Of a stretch of DNA of 64,000 nucleotides, positions 20,013 through 28,820 are shown one piece after another. This DNA comes from Nitrosospira multiformis. Lineage in GTDB: Bacteria; Pseudomonadota; Gammaproteobacteria; Burkholderiales; Nitrosomonadaceae. The stretch is from contig NZ_FOCT01000002.1 in the NCBI RefSeq assembly GCF_900110185.1, forward strand, positions 62,001 through 126,000, in the 5' to 3' direction. Made by a program: the position numbers and the translations under genes. The notes under the pieces are model-generated. The model was given only the letters and a program-made list of their open reading frames with translations. It ran no database searches and was not told where the DNA came from. Each line of letters begins with the position of its first letter. Position 1 is the first letter of the stretch.

Positions 20013-20702
20013 TCAGGGAATGGAAGCCGACGCCATGCGGCGCAGAATCATGCGCGTTTTCTTCGTCAGCCAGGCCGTATTGCGATTTTCGTCGTAGAAG
20101 CGGGGACTGGGAACCATGGCAGCGAGCCGAGCCGCTTGTTCCCTTGAAACAGAAGAAGCGGAAATACCGTAGTAATGGCGGGCCGCGGCCTCGGCCCCGA
20201 ACACCACATTGCCCCATTCGATCACATTCAGATAAATCTCCAGGATACGGCGTTTGGACATCACCTTCTCAAGCATCAGCGTGATGAACGCTTCCTGGAG
20301 TTTACGCCATGGGGTCTTGTCACCGGAAAGAAACAGGTTTTTTGCCAGTTGCTGGCTGATGGTGGAGCCGCCCATGATCAGCCTGCCCTTTTTCAGGTTT
20401 TTCTCGTACGCCTTCTGGATAGCGTCGAAATCGAATCCTTCATGCTCCAGAAATTTCGCGTCCTCGGCTGCAATGATTGCCCGCTTGAGATGCGGAGAAA
20501 TCTGTTCGTAAGGAATCCAGCGGGTACGCAGTGCAGCCTTCGTATTTTTTTCCCGCAGTGTTTCCAGCCGGGTTTGCATGAAAGCGCTGGAAGAAGGATT
20601 GAAATAGTTCCAGTAGACAATCCGACTGAAAATCCAGAATTGATAGGCAAATAGGGCGGCAATGAAAAACAGGAACATCCGCCAGAACCAGCGCTTGAAA
20701 AA
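20013..20702 (-). CDS. mtgA: monofunctional biosynthetic peptidoglycan transglycosylase
   Basis: Inner-membrane glycosyltransferase of family GT51 that polymerises glycan strands from lipid II. An N-terminal helix (FKRWFWRMFLFFIAALFAYQ) is followed by the GT51 motifs EDAKFLEHEGFD (catalytic Glu), GGSTISQQLAKNLFL, and RRILEIYLNVIEWG. I chose ATG 20702 so the helix begins at the N-terminus; an in-frame GTG at 20756 is possible. It follows aroE in the same direction, a known betaproteobacterial order. Confidence 0.94.
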   Translation of the reverse strand, partial: FFKRWFWRMFLFFIAALFAYQFWIFSRIVYWNYFNPSSSAFMQTRLETLREKNTKAALRTRWIPYEQISPHLKRAIIAAEDAKFLEHEGFDFDAIQKAYEKNLKKGRLIMGGSTISQQLAKNLFLSGDKTPWRKLQEAFITLMLEKVMSKRRILEIYLNVIEWGNVVFGAEAAARHYYGISASSVSREQAARLAAMVPSPRFYDENRNTAWLTKKTRMILRRMASASIP

Positions 20703-20791
20703 CATTCTTATTATTCCCACTGTTGTTTCCAGGTTGCGCAGTTGCGCCACCCTCACCGGGGGATGACGCTATCGCTGCTCCGCCTATCAAT

Positions 20792-21619
20792 CTACGGACT
20801 GCCGAGGCTTGACCTTAACATTTCAATGACCGGTTCCGTTTTCGGCCGTACTCCGCGCCAGAGAAAGAAGGATTCGGCCGCCTGTTCCACCAGCATGCCG
20901 GTTCCATCGGCCAGCCGCGCTGCCCCCTGCTGCTGCGCGAATTGCAGAAAAGGGGTAAGCCCCTTGCCGTACATCATATCGTAGGCCAACGAAGCGCCGG
21001 CGAAAACACCTCTTGGCAGAGGCGGCAGATCCCCCTGCAGGCTGGCGGAGGTGGCATTGATGACAAGGTCGAATTCCTGCCCGCGAAGATCCTCGTACGC
21101 TGCGGAAACAACGTTCCCCAGGGATGCAAACAACCGCTGCAGATCATCTGCTTTTTGGCGGGTCCGATTGGCAATCACCAGCGCGACAGGCTCATGCTCG
21201 AGCAAGGGCGTGATTACCCCGCGGGCTGCTCCGCCCGCGCCCATGAGCAAGACGCGCCGGTCATCGAGCGCATAGCCGAGATTGACGCCGATGTCCCGCA
21301 CCAGCCCCGCGCCATCCGTGTTATCTCCCAGGATGTCATCTGCCTCGAATACAAGCGTGTTCACTGCCCCGGCAGCCTTTGCCCGCTCCGTGAGGCAGCT
21401 TGATAGCGTATGGGCTTCCAGCTTGAATGGCACGGTTACGTTCGCCCCTTTGCCACCTCGCTGCCTGAAGGCAGCTATCGTTTCCACGAACCCATTCAAT
21501 GGCGCAAGTATCGCTTCATAACGAATATCCTGTCCGCTTTGACGTGCAAACCCGGCATGAATCAGAGGCGACTTGCTATGAGCAACAGGATTACCAATGA
21601 CGGCATAAAGATCACTCAT
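20792..21619 (-). CDS. aroE: shikimate dehydrogenase
   Basis: NADP-dependent reduction of 3-dehydroshikimate in aromatic amino acid synthesis. The protein starts MSDLYAVIGNPVAHSKSPLI, the AroE N-terminal signature, followed by NVTVPFK (catalytic Lys), DNTDGAGLVRD, and the NADP loop LMGAGGAARG. ATG 21619 gives 275 residues; a GTG two codons earlier is possible. It lies between the TonB-family gene and mtgA on the same strand. Confidence 0.95.
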   Translation of the reverse strand: MSDLYAVIGNPVAHSKSPLIHAGFARQSGQDIRYEAILAPLNGFVETIAAFRQRGGKGANVTVPFKLEAHTLSSCLTERAKAAGAVNTLVFEADDILGDNTDGAGLVRDIGVNLGYALDDRRVLLMGAGGAARGVITPLLEHEPVALVIANRTRQKADDLQRLFASLGNVVSAAYEDLRGQEFDLVINATSASLQGDLPPLPRGVFAGASLAYDMMYGKGLTPFLQFAQQQGAARLADGTGMLVEQAAESFFLWRGVRPKTEPVIEMLRSSLGSP

Positions 21620-21736
21620 GGTCACTCATGGCGTAGGTCATGGAATCAGACTCCGATGGGAGCCGACCGGGAGGAGGAAACAGGGAGACATGCGATTGTG
21701 AGCAATACCTGCGGGCAAATCGGTACGCCCGCATGA

Positions 21737-22735
21737 TTACTCACTTGTCAGCTCATCGGCACTGGTGAATACCCAGGAGCGGGTAATATGCAGAATATCG
21801 GTATCCCGGCTGAGCTCCGGAGGAAAAGGGGCGAAGCCATTTTGCCCCGCCAGCTTCACGATACGGACGGCTGCCTGGTCCAGAATTTTCTTTCCGGAAG
21901 AGCGGTTTATTTCAACCGATTCCAGGCTGCCATCGGAGCGGATGCCAACGGTAAGCTGCAAGCTGCCATACAGCTGTTCACGTTTTGCCGCTTCGGGGTA
22001 ATTCAGGTTCCCGATCCGCTCCACCTTGAGGCGCCAATCTTCGGCGTAGCGGGCAAAACGATAGTCCCGGGTGCGGCTGCCGATAAACTTTCGTTTAAGC
22101 GGTTTTTGATAGGTTTCAATACTCGCGTCGCCACGCGCGGCCACGCGTGCGATTGCCAACCCGCGCTGAACCAGGTCCGTAGTATCAAAGATAGCGTTCT
22201 GGTCCTGCCCGGTTTGAATCTGAGGCTGAGCCTGGGCGATCAGGGGATCAGGTTCATCAGCACTTTGATGGCTGTCATTCTCAGTGGCTGCCATCAATGG
22301 CGGTGTCCGGAGTTCGCGCGGTCCTGCTTCCTGGGCAGCGGGAGCGAAGGGGACGGAATCGGCGATAGTCTCCCGGGGAATATTTGCTGTGTCCTCCTGT
22401 TTCGGCAGGGGAGGAATGGGTTGGGCTGAATGCCGGTTGGCGTTGGCTTTTACAGCAGGACTATCCTGCGCCATCCGCGGCAACGCTTCTTTCCTGTCTG
22501 TCTTGTCCGAATGGAGAGTGGCCTCCCTATTCACCAGCATCACTTCCAGTGGCGCGCCCACTGCACGGATTTGCGAAAGAGGGAACTTGAAAGTGACGCT
22601 GGACAAAACCACGACATGGAGAATAACCGAGACCAGTATCGCGGTTTTCAGGCGCGATACTCCATTCAACGGGGAGCCGTAACTCGCGCCCGGATTAAAC
22701 TCGTTTAGGGTCGTTATTGTCGGATTGGCGCTCAA
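21737..22735 (-). CDS. TonB-family energy-transducer-like protein
   Basis: Inner-membrane protein with the TonB layout: one N-terminal transmembrane helix (about residues 29-48, TAILVSVILHVVVLSSVTF), a long Pro/Ala/Glu-rich periplasmic stretch, and a C-terminal TonB-like domain (LNYPEAAKREQLYGSLQLTV, DGSLESVEINRSSGKKILDQ). Length is 332 residues. exbB/exbD are not adjacent, so coupling to the proton motive force is not shown. This gene sits between the RNB nuclease and aroE, as in related betaproteobacteria. Confidence 0.87.
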   Translation of the reverse strand: MSANPTITTLNEFNPGASYGSPLNGVSRLKTAILVSVILHVVVLSSVTFKFPLSQIRAVGAPLEVMLVNREATLHSDKTDRKEALPRMAQDSPAVKANANRHSAQPIPPLPKQEDTANIPRETIADSVPFAPAAQEAGPRELRTPPLMAATENDSHQSADEPDPLIAQAQPQIQTGQDQNAIFDTTDLVQRGLAIARVAARGDASIETYQKPLKRKFIGSRTRDYRFARYAEDWRLKVERIGNLNYPEAAKREQLYGSLQLTVGIRSDGSLESVEINRSSGKKILDQAAVRIVKLAGQNGFAPFPPELSRDTDILHITRSWVFTSADELTSE

Positions 22736-22803
22736 ATCTGCCGAAGAATAGTGAGGCTGAAAGGCCGTAAACCGTAACGGCCTGCTATGTTACAGGATAA
22801 ATC

Positions 22804-24657
22804 TCAAGCTTGCAGTTTTCTCAGGAATTTTATACTGAAGGTAAGTTCCAGCAGATCGATATTCGAGATTTCAACCTCGACAGCCGTTTCCGGCGGCAGC
22901 TCCGGCAAAGATGCGACACGCGCCACAAGCGGCAGGCGATCGAGCTTCACCAGGTTTTCCTTCAACACCTGCGCGCCTGTTGCCAGAACATTTTCCTGCA
23001 ATAACCAGCGCAAGCACCAGTAGCGTTCCATCGAGCGTTGAAAATCGCCGTACACCTCATAAGTGGACTCGAAATTCCGCATGAACATGTGCAGGCTCTC
23101 GCTCTCCCTCGTATAAGGAGGTTCTTCTCCTCGCAGCAACGCAACCAGTTGCCGCTGATTGATGAAATCCACGTAGCGGCGCATGGGCGAACTGATCCAG
23201 GCGTACTGGGAAACACCGAGACCCTGATGCGGCGCCGGCGAGGTGCTCATCCTGACCTTGCCATTGCCCTGACTGCGATAGATGCCGGCGACTCCGCTAT
23301 CCGCAAGCAACCGGCCCCATTCGGCATTCACGAAAATCATCAACTCAGACACTACCTTATCGATGGGCGAGCCCCGGCGACGCTCGGTAATCATGATATG
23401 GTCGCCATGAAGATTGAAGTTGTAGTCGATGCGTTCGTTATTGCTGTCGTTGGTCTTGCCGCGGAGTGCTTCCATCTTGCAGGCAAAATTCCATAATGCG
23501 GCCAGCTCCCTGCCGAAGGGATGATCGATGCTTCCTCCAGCCAGGGTAGATTCATTGAATTGCTCCTCCAATGTGTCGTGCCGGAGGTTGGCTGCCACCT
23601 TTACTTGCTCGACACGCGTGCTGGTGGCGGTCACCGTGAAATCATCGGCCACGTCCAGATACATCGAAACAGCGGGACGCAATTGTTTTTCGCTCAATGT
23701 GTACTGCTGTATCACCGGTTCCGGCAACATGGTGATCTTGTTGCCCGGAATATATACGGTTGAGATACGCTGTTCCGCCACTTTGTCCAGGAGCGAACCT
23801 GGGGCAATGCCCAGCGTGGGTACGGCAATGTGAATGCCGATGCGGAAACTTCCCAGCGTCAGCGGCGTAACGGAAAAGGCATCGTCAATTTCAGTGGTGG
23901 TGACATCATCGATGCTGAAAGCCGCCACATCCGCTACCGGCAGATCGGGCAGAACCGCCAATTGGTCAGCGCCCAGTTCATCGAAGCCAGTACCCTCGGG
24001 GAAATGCTCCAACAGGAAACGGTTGAGATGATAGTCATGCGTGGAAGGAATCGCCCCGCATTTTTGCAGCAACTGGGAAACGCTCAGTTTCGTCGCGGCA
24101 CAGACGGCATCCAGCGCTTTCCACTCGACCGAATTTTTTTCCGGACGATAGAGCAGGTTGAATAGTGTCGGCTTGAATTCTTCCGGAAGGATAAACTCGC
24201 TCAGCGATTGCATGTAACGGGCCTGCTGTTCCGCCTGGCGGCGCTTTTTCTCCTGGCTGGCAAGCGCCGCCTCCAGCGCTTTCGGCGGCGCAGCCTTGTA
24301 GCGGCCGCGCCCTTTCTTGTAAAAATACATCGGCGCGCTGTGCAGCCGGATCAATACCGCGGCAGCTTCTTCCGGTGTCACCCGATCGCCGAAATAATCT
24401 GCGGCAAGCGCATCGCTGGCGAATTCGACCTCACTCTCACAACATTCCCAGAGAAAATTCGGGTCAAGATCTTCCGCCGTTTTTTGCGCGACATCCATGA
24501 ATTCAGTCAATGAGGGCGCGTCAAACCGCAGCAGCACAGAGGCTGCCTTTATTTTTGCGCGCTTGCCGTGAGGCGCCTCCACTTGCAGCGAAGTCGTGTT
24601 ATCGGCAAGAACCGCACCTACCTTGAAGGTGCCTTCCTCTTCGTAAAAAACATTCAT
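22804..24657 (-). CDS. RNase II-family (RNB domain) ribonuclease
   Basis: Predicted 3'-5' exoribonuclease. The 617-residue protein has an unusual N-terminal domain instead of the two cold-shock domains of RNase II/R. The RNB core follows, with FSIDDVTTTEIDDAFSV (Mg-binding aspartates), and the C-terminal region has QYAWISSPMRRYVDFINQRQ. This architecture is the divergent betaproteobacterial RNB protein often labelled VacB/RNase II. It is first in the unit with the TonB-family gene, aroE and mtgA. Cold-shock S1 ends are not obvious, so RNA substrate choice may differ from E. coli. Confidence 0.88.
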   Translation of the reverse strand: MNVFYEEEGTFKVGAVLADNTTSLQVEAPHGKRAKIKAASVLLRFDAPSLTEFMDVAQKTAEDLDPNFLWECCESEVEFASDALAADYFGDRVTPEEAAAVLIRLHSAPMYFYKKGRGRYKAAPPKALEAALASQEKKRRQAEQQARYMQSLSEFILPEEFKPTLFNLLYRPEKNSVEWKALDAVCAATKLSVSQLLQKCGAIPSTHDYHLNRFLLEHFPEGTGFDELGADQLAVLPDLPVADVAAFSIDDVTTTEIDDAFSVTPLTLGSFRIGIHIAVPTLGIAPGSLLDKVAEQRISTVYIPGNKITMLPEPVIQQYTLSEKQLRPAVSMYLDVADDFTVTATSTRVEQVKVAANLRHDTLEEQFNESTLAGGSIDHPFGRELAALWNFACKMEALRGKTNDSNNERIDYNFNLHGDHIMITERRRGSPIDKVVSELMIFVNAEWGRLLADSGVAGIYRSQGNGKVRMSTSPAPHQGLGVSQYAWISSPMRRYVDFINQRQLVALLRGEEPPYTRESESLHMFMRNFESTYEVYGDFQRSMERYWCLRWLLQENVLATGAQVLKENLVKLDRLPLVARVASLPELPPETAVEVEISNIDLLELTFSIKFLRKLQA

Positions 24658-25035
24658 GAAATGATTCTTGAGGCAAGCAGGAAAGACATGAGACTTGGCA
24701 AGGCCAAATCTCAGTGCATATCAGTCATCAGATTATAGCCCGAAACGTATTTTCAGCAGGTTGGACAGGCGCGTTCCACCTGAGCAAAACGGCTGACGGT
24801 AAAGAGAAGAGGCTATCAATGATGACGAGGGTTTTGTCGTCATCGAGACGACCCGCAGGAAGTCCCGAAAAACCCAAATCTTAGATGCGCGCCGGGAGCA
24901 AAAGTTTTCTATCCTGTCGGTTTTTTTTCGACAGGATCACGCAGGGAGCTTCCGTTCGCCCTGAGCCCTTCGGCAGGCTCAGGCCATGCTTGTCGAATCA
25001 TACAAGGGACGGCCTCTGCCGGGCGATTAGCCCTT
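24658..25035. other. intergenic region with several hairpins, left edge of the accessory block
   Basis: About 380 bases without a gene. It holds an 8-bp hairpin (GATGACGA/TCGTCATC, 24821-24844), a 9-bp hairpin (ATCCTGTCG/CGACAGGAT, 24911-24937, loop mainly T) and the REP-like repeat listed next. It marks the change from core genes to the accessory oxidase block. Confidence 0.6.
24955..24983. repeat. REP-like palindromic repeat
   Basis: CCTGAGCC (24960-24967) pairs with GGCTCAGG (24976-24983) around CTTCGGCA; preceded by TTCGC. It resembles the widespread proteobacterial dispersed repeat with the core TTCGTCCTGAGC...CGAAGG. A second, degenerate copy lies at 54618-54651. Confidence 0.65.
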
Positions 25036-26343
25036 TCATGCGGTTGCGACGGCCCTGCGCACCACGTAGCCAACTTCCTTTCCTTTTATGTCTTTGTGGT
25101 TCTTGATGAAATCGCTGGCTTCGAGATTGAAATAAGTATTGGCCTTGAAAGCATAGGTGCCGCCTACGGAAAGCAGCTTGCCTTCGACGGCTTCGCCCTG
25201 CTCCATTTTCTGCGCTCCATTACGGCCCATCGCCCCAAACAGATCATCCTTATCGCCAAACGCCATGGTTTTATCGCCGCTGATGCGAGATGCGAGCGGA
25301 TAGGCCAGACCTACTGCTCTATCATTGGGCGTATGCGTGATAAGGACCGCGCCCTTGACTCGATGATTATCCACGAGCGCACGGTAAAATCCCTGTTCAA
25401 TCCTTGAAAATCCATTCTGGGAGAAGGCCGCCTGGAGGAGTATCATGCTTTTTATCTTGTCGGTTTTCGAGCCGAGTGCCGCCGAGGTGACGACACGGCA
25501 GCCGAAGCTGTGCCCGATCAGATGGATACGTTCGACCTGAGAGGCAAGTTTATCGATCAGCGGGGCAACCCCGTTCTTGCCAACAGTTCCAGATCGCGTC
25601 TTCATCTCGTAGTAGGTGGTATAGTTGAGCAGATTTATAGCAGCTGCCTTGAATCCGGAAAGAATCTCTACCAATCCCGCCGCTCCGCCTTCTGCCGGTG
25701 CGGGAGCGCCCACCCCGAGCGGCAACGCTGCTCCGCCTCCCGCGACATCCTCGCCCAGATCCTCTTCCTCGGCCTTCAGGTTTTTCATCAGTTCGTTGCC
25801 GTCATCCTTGAAGAAGATATTGGACGCATCCTCTTTGCCCGCAGCGCTCGGATCGAGCAGGGAGCGCATTTTGTTCACAAATTGCTCTCGGACCGAGGCT
25901 TTTTCCTCGAGATCCGGAAGCAATGCTTTCGCCTCATCAAGAAGTTTCTTCTGCTCTGCCTCCGTGAAAATTTCTTTCATGTCATCCAGTTTTTCTTCCA
26001 GCCGCTTGGTCGAATCGCCGTTTCCACCCCCGAGGGCTGCGCCCCCTCCCCCAGTGGCAGGAGTACCTGAAACGGCAACAGACGTATCGTATTCCCTGGA
26101 TGGCCAGAATACTCCCAGAATGACAAGCTTTCGCCCGGCTAAATCGTTTGGTTGAGCGGCAGCGGCAAAGCTTGCAAAAAAGCTGTTATATAGATCTTCT
26201 GCCTTAGACTTGTTGTTGTTCCATCCGTGCGACATGATGATAAGGTCGGTCACACCGGCAGGCAGAACGACCTCCTCTTCAGGGCCCTGACCATTCTTGT
26301 CGAAGCTTGCTTCCACATAAGGAATTCCTGCGATTTCATTCAT
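25036..26343 (-). CDS. alpha/beta-hydrolase fold protein (lipase/esterase-like)
   Basis: Predicted serine hydrolase of 435 residues without signal peptide. The fold shows as LIIMSHGWNNNKSKAEDLYN (oxyanion HG), the nucleophile elbow HLIGHSFGCRVV, an acid region ITHTPNDRAVG, and a C-terminal FIKNHKDIKG that can supply the His. A low-complexity Gly/Ala/Pro stretch and a charged helical insert (about 100-200) interrupt the domain. RBS AAAGGAG stands 8 bases before the ATG at 26343. It lies 38 bases after the subtilase gene in the same direction, so the two form a unit. The substrate is unknown; a lipase role would suit the nearby fatty-acid oxygenases but is only inference. Confidence 0.8.
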   Translation of the reverse strand: MNEIAGIPYVEASFDKNGQGPEEEVVLPAGVTDLIIMSHGWNNNKSKAEDLYNSFFASFAAAAQPNDLAGRKLVILGVFWPSREYDTSVAVSGTPATGGGGAALGGGNGDSTKRLEEKLDDMKEIFTEAEQKKLLDEAKALLPDLEEKASVREQFVNKMRSLLDPSAAGKEDASNIFFKDDGNELMKNLKAEEEDLGEDVAGGGAALPLGVGAPAPAEGGAAGLVEILSGFKAAAINLLNYTTYYEMKTRSGTVGKNGVAPLIDKLASQVERIHLIGHSFGCRVVTSAALGSKTDKIKSMILLQAAFSQNGFSRIEQGFYRALVDNHRVKGAVLITHTPNDRAVGLAYPLASRISGDKTMAFGDKDDLFGAMGRNGAQKMEQGEAVEGKLLSVGGTYAFKANTYFNLEASDFIKNHKDIKGKEVGYVVRRAVATA

Positions 26344-26381
26344 GGTCGTGCTCCTTTCTTCTCTTTTTTATACTTTCAAAA

Positions 26382-28475
26382 TCACACCGACTGAATAGCA
26401 CGCATCAGATCAACGAGCCCACTGCCCTGAAAGTAGCGGTCGCGCCGCAGGTCAGTAGTCGTATCAATGAAAATTTCTTTAACACGTTCTGCTTTACCAA
26501 TGAACTCGGTTCGTACCGACAGAAATGCGGCGATCGCGCCGCTGACATGGGGAGCTGCCATACTCGTGCCGCTGGTTTCGACGTAGTCGCATTCGATGCC
26601 CTGCGCGCCCTCGCTTTTTAACTGACCCGTGGCGCATGAGATGATTTTTTCGCCGGGCGCGACGAGGTCAGGCTTGAGGCGGCCGTCGCCCGTCGGCCCT
26701 TTCGAGGAAAAGTAGGAAACCCCGTAAACGTGCGGCATGTCGCGATGGGTCGAACCCACTGTAATGGCGAGTTCCGCATTGCCGGGATCATTGATGGTCA
26801 GCGCCATTCCGGCCGAGAGCGCACCTGTGGAGGCCTTCAACGTGCCGTAACCTGTATTGCCTGCGGCGACCACGACCACGACGCCAGTTTTTACCAGCCG
26901 GTCAACCTCCACACAGAGCGGGCTCTGACCACAGGCAAACCATTCGGGCTCGAAGGTATATCCCAGGCTCATGTTGACTCCGTGGATCAGAAGCTTGCGG
27001 CCGTAACCGTTGATCTCCTGCACATGGGCGATGGCTGCGATGAGATTGCTCACGCTCCCTTTCCCGTTTTCGTCCAGCACCCGCAGGCTTACCAGCTTGC
27101 AGCGCGGTGCCATCCCGCTGATGCCGTCCACCAGTTTTATCTGCTGGTATTCGACATCTTCGGAACCCGTTTTCAGATAACGGGAAACCGCTATAGGAAT
27201 TCGGGATGGCGTGGCGGAATCGCCCGCCGCAGGGGAAACCTCCGCTGGCGCAGCCGCTTCTGTCCCTCCTGGGGCACCGGCTGGACGCCACTCGCCGGCA
27301 ATGATGCCTGCCACATGCGTCCCGTGGCCGTTCTCATCGTTGAACGGGTCGCTGCCCTCAGCCGTAAAGTCTTTATGCCATTTGGAGTCTTTATCGATGT
27401 TGTTGTGTTTGCGAAAGTGCTCATGATCCTGCTTTATTCCTGAATCCATCACCGCCCAAGTGATTCCGGCGCCTCGGGCGGAAAAAGAATTTTGTGCCGC
27501 ATCGGCTTTTATCGTGGCGATGGAGTGAGTGATGGAGGCAGAAATCTCAAAATCCGGCCAAATGCGGAAGATGGCGCGAAACTTGGCCGGGTTGATTTTT
27601 GCTGCACGAGCCTTCGCTTCATGGCTCGTATCTCCCGCTTTTGCCTGAGCCTCGCGAGCCTTCACCTTTGCCTGGGCAACATCGAGCTCGATGAGCGCCT
27701 TGATGGTACGGGCTTCCAGGCAGGCGAACATGTAGCCGCTTTCGCGCTGTTCCTTCTTGAGATGAACATCCTGGCCCGCGTCGTACACTTTCGCTTTCTT
27801 CTTGGCCTCTTCGATATTCTGATAAATCCAGCGCCGGGCCTCTTCCCGCCCACCCGGATATTCGAGATTGATATCGATGATGACCTCGTAACGTGTAGGG
27901 TGGATCCGAAGGATAGGTTTCTTTGAAGCTTCCTCAACCTGTGACAGCCGTTCGTTTGCAGCTAATAATCGTCGTATTATGGTTGCGTGCAAGCTGGCAA
28001 AGCTATAGACACCATCCTCCGAGACAGGCCCGATTTTCTGAACCCGGATCGCTTCTTCGAGATCCTTGTGGCGCCGTTGCTCCATCAAAAAAGGATTTCC
28101 GTAAATATCAGCCCGGCTCCTTGTCGAGCCACCACGCACCGGCGTGCCCCGTGTTACGGCTGGGGCCATCTCCTTGCTCTCTTCGACCCGTTTTTTCGAT
28201 GCTTCCAATGCCTTCGCTGCCGCCTCTTCGGCCATCTCGACGACCAGTTCCCGCATCTCTTCCGGCTTTCCATCGAATTCTCTGCTGTATTCGATCAGCG
28301 TATTGAATTCTCCATCTTCAGGGAACGGATGCGCAGCCCGAAAAGCTTCGATTCCTCTTAATTCCTCCTCCATCTGCCGCAGAAGAGGAATAGCAATCAC
28401 GGAGCGGTCAAGCTCCAGCGGGTCAAAAACTTTTACAGTGGGCTGAGTTTCCGGGGGCTGGTGGGAAGGGGGCAT
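26382..28475 (-). CDS. subtilisin-like serine peptidase (S8), no signal peptide
   Basis: A 697-residue protein with a complete subtilase triad: Asp in WAVMDSGIKQDHEHF, His in NGHGTHVAGIIAG, the oxyanion Asn in VVAAGNTGYG, and Ser in SGTSMAAPHVSGAI. The peptidase domain is C-terminal (about 330-697). The first 330 residues are a charged helical region (AEEAAAKALEASKKRVEESK, EEARRWIYQNIEEAKKKAKV) without recognised domain. No signal peptide or membrane helix is visible, unusual for subtilases, so it may act inside the cell or leave by a non-Sec route. AGAGGTCGCA precedes the ATG. It is followed by the hydrolase gene. Confidence 0.9.
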   Translation of the reverse strand: MPPSHQPPETQPTVKVFDPLELDRSVIAIPLLRQMEEELRGIEAFRAAHPFPEDGEFNTLIEYSREFDGKPEEMRELVVEMAEEAAAKALEASKKRVEESKEMAPAVTRGTPVRGGSTRSRADIYGNPFLMEQRRHKDLEEAIRVQKIGPVSEDGVYSFASLHATIIRRLLAANERLSQVEEASKKPILRIHPTRYEVIIDINLEYPGGREEARRWIYQNIEEAKKKAKVYDAGQDVHLKKEQRESGYMFACLEARTIKALIELDVAQAKVKAREAQAKAGDTSHEAKARAAKINPAKFRAIFRIWPDFEISASITHSIATIKADAAQNSFSARGAGITWAVMDSGIKQDHEHFRKHNNIDKDSKWHKDFTAEGSDPFNDENGHGTHVAGIIAGEWRPAGAPGGTEAAAPAEVSPAAGDSATPSRIPIAVSRYLKTGSEDVEYQQIKLVDGISGMAPRCKLVSLRVLDENGKGSVSNLIAAIAHVQEINGYGRKLLIHGVNMSLGYTFEPEWFACGQSPLCVEVDRLVKTGVVVVVAAGNTGYGTLKASTGALSAGMALTINDPGNAELAITVGSTHRDMPHVYGVSYFSSKGPTGDGRLKPDLVAPGEKIISCATGQLKSEGAQGIECDYVETSGTSMAAPHVSGAIAAFLSVRTEFIGKAERVKEIFIDTTTDLRRDRYFQGSGLVDLMRAIQSV

Positions 28476-28820
28476 TGCGACCTCTTGTCATGAGCCAGGA
28501 TAACGTTGCATTCGCATTCTGATATTAGGCTATTTTTCAGTTTTTACAACAGATCACCGTTTTGACGTCCTCTTTTTTATGAACTATTGTGAATTGACAA
28601 TATTTACGAGAAAGCGTGTTTTTGTGCGAGTCGCGAGATTTCCGGTTCCAGCCCGGCGGCGAAAAGCAGCGATTTGAGCATGCAGGTTGACAGAGTCGAA
28701 AAATGAGTAATTCATCGCTGGCTTGTCGATCTCTACCCGTGCATATACAACCGTTCTAAAAAACAAGAATATGGGATTCAGCAATGATTTGCCGCTTACG
28801 CGAAGAAGGGGTACGAGATT
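28476..28820. other. divergent intergenic region, subtilase / cyclooxygenase-like gene
   Basis: About 345 AT-rich bases separating two oppositely transcribed genes; promoters for both should lie here. No operator-like palindrome or convincing hexamer pair was found. Short frames on the minus strand look like chance. Confidence 0.4.
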
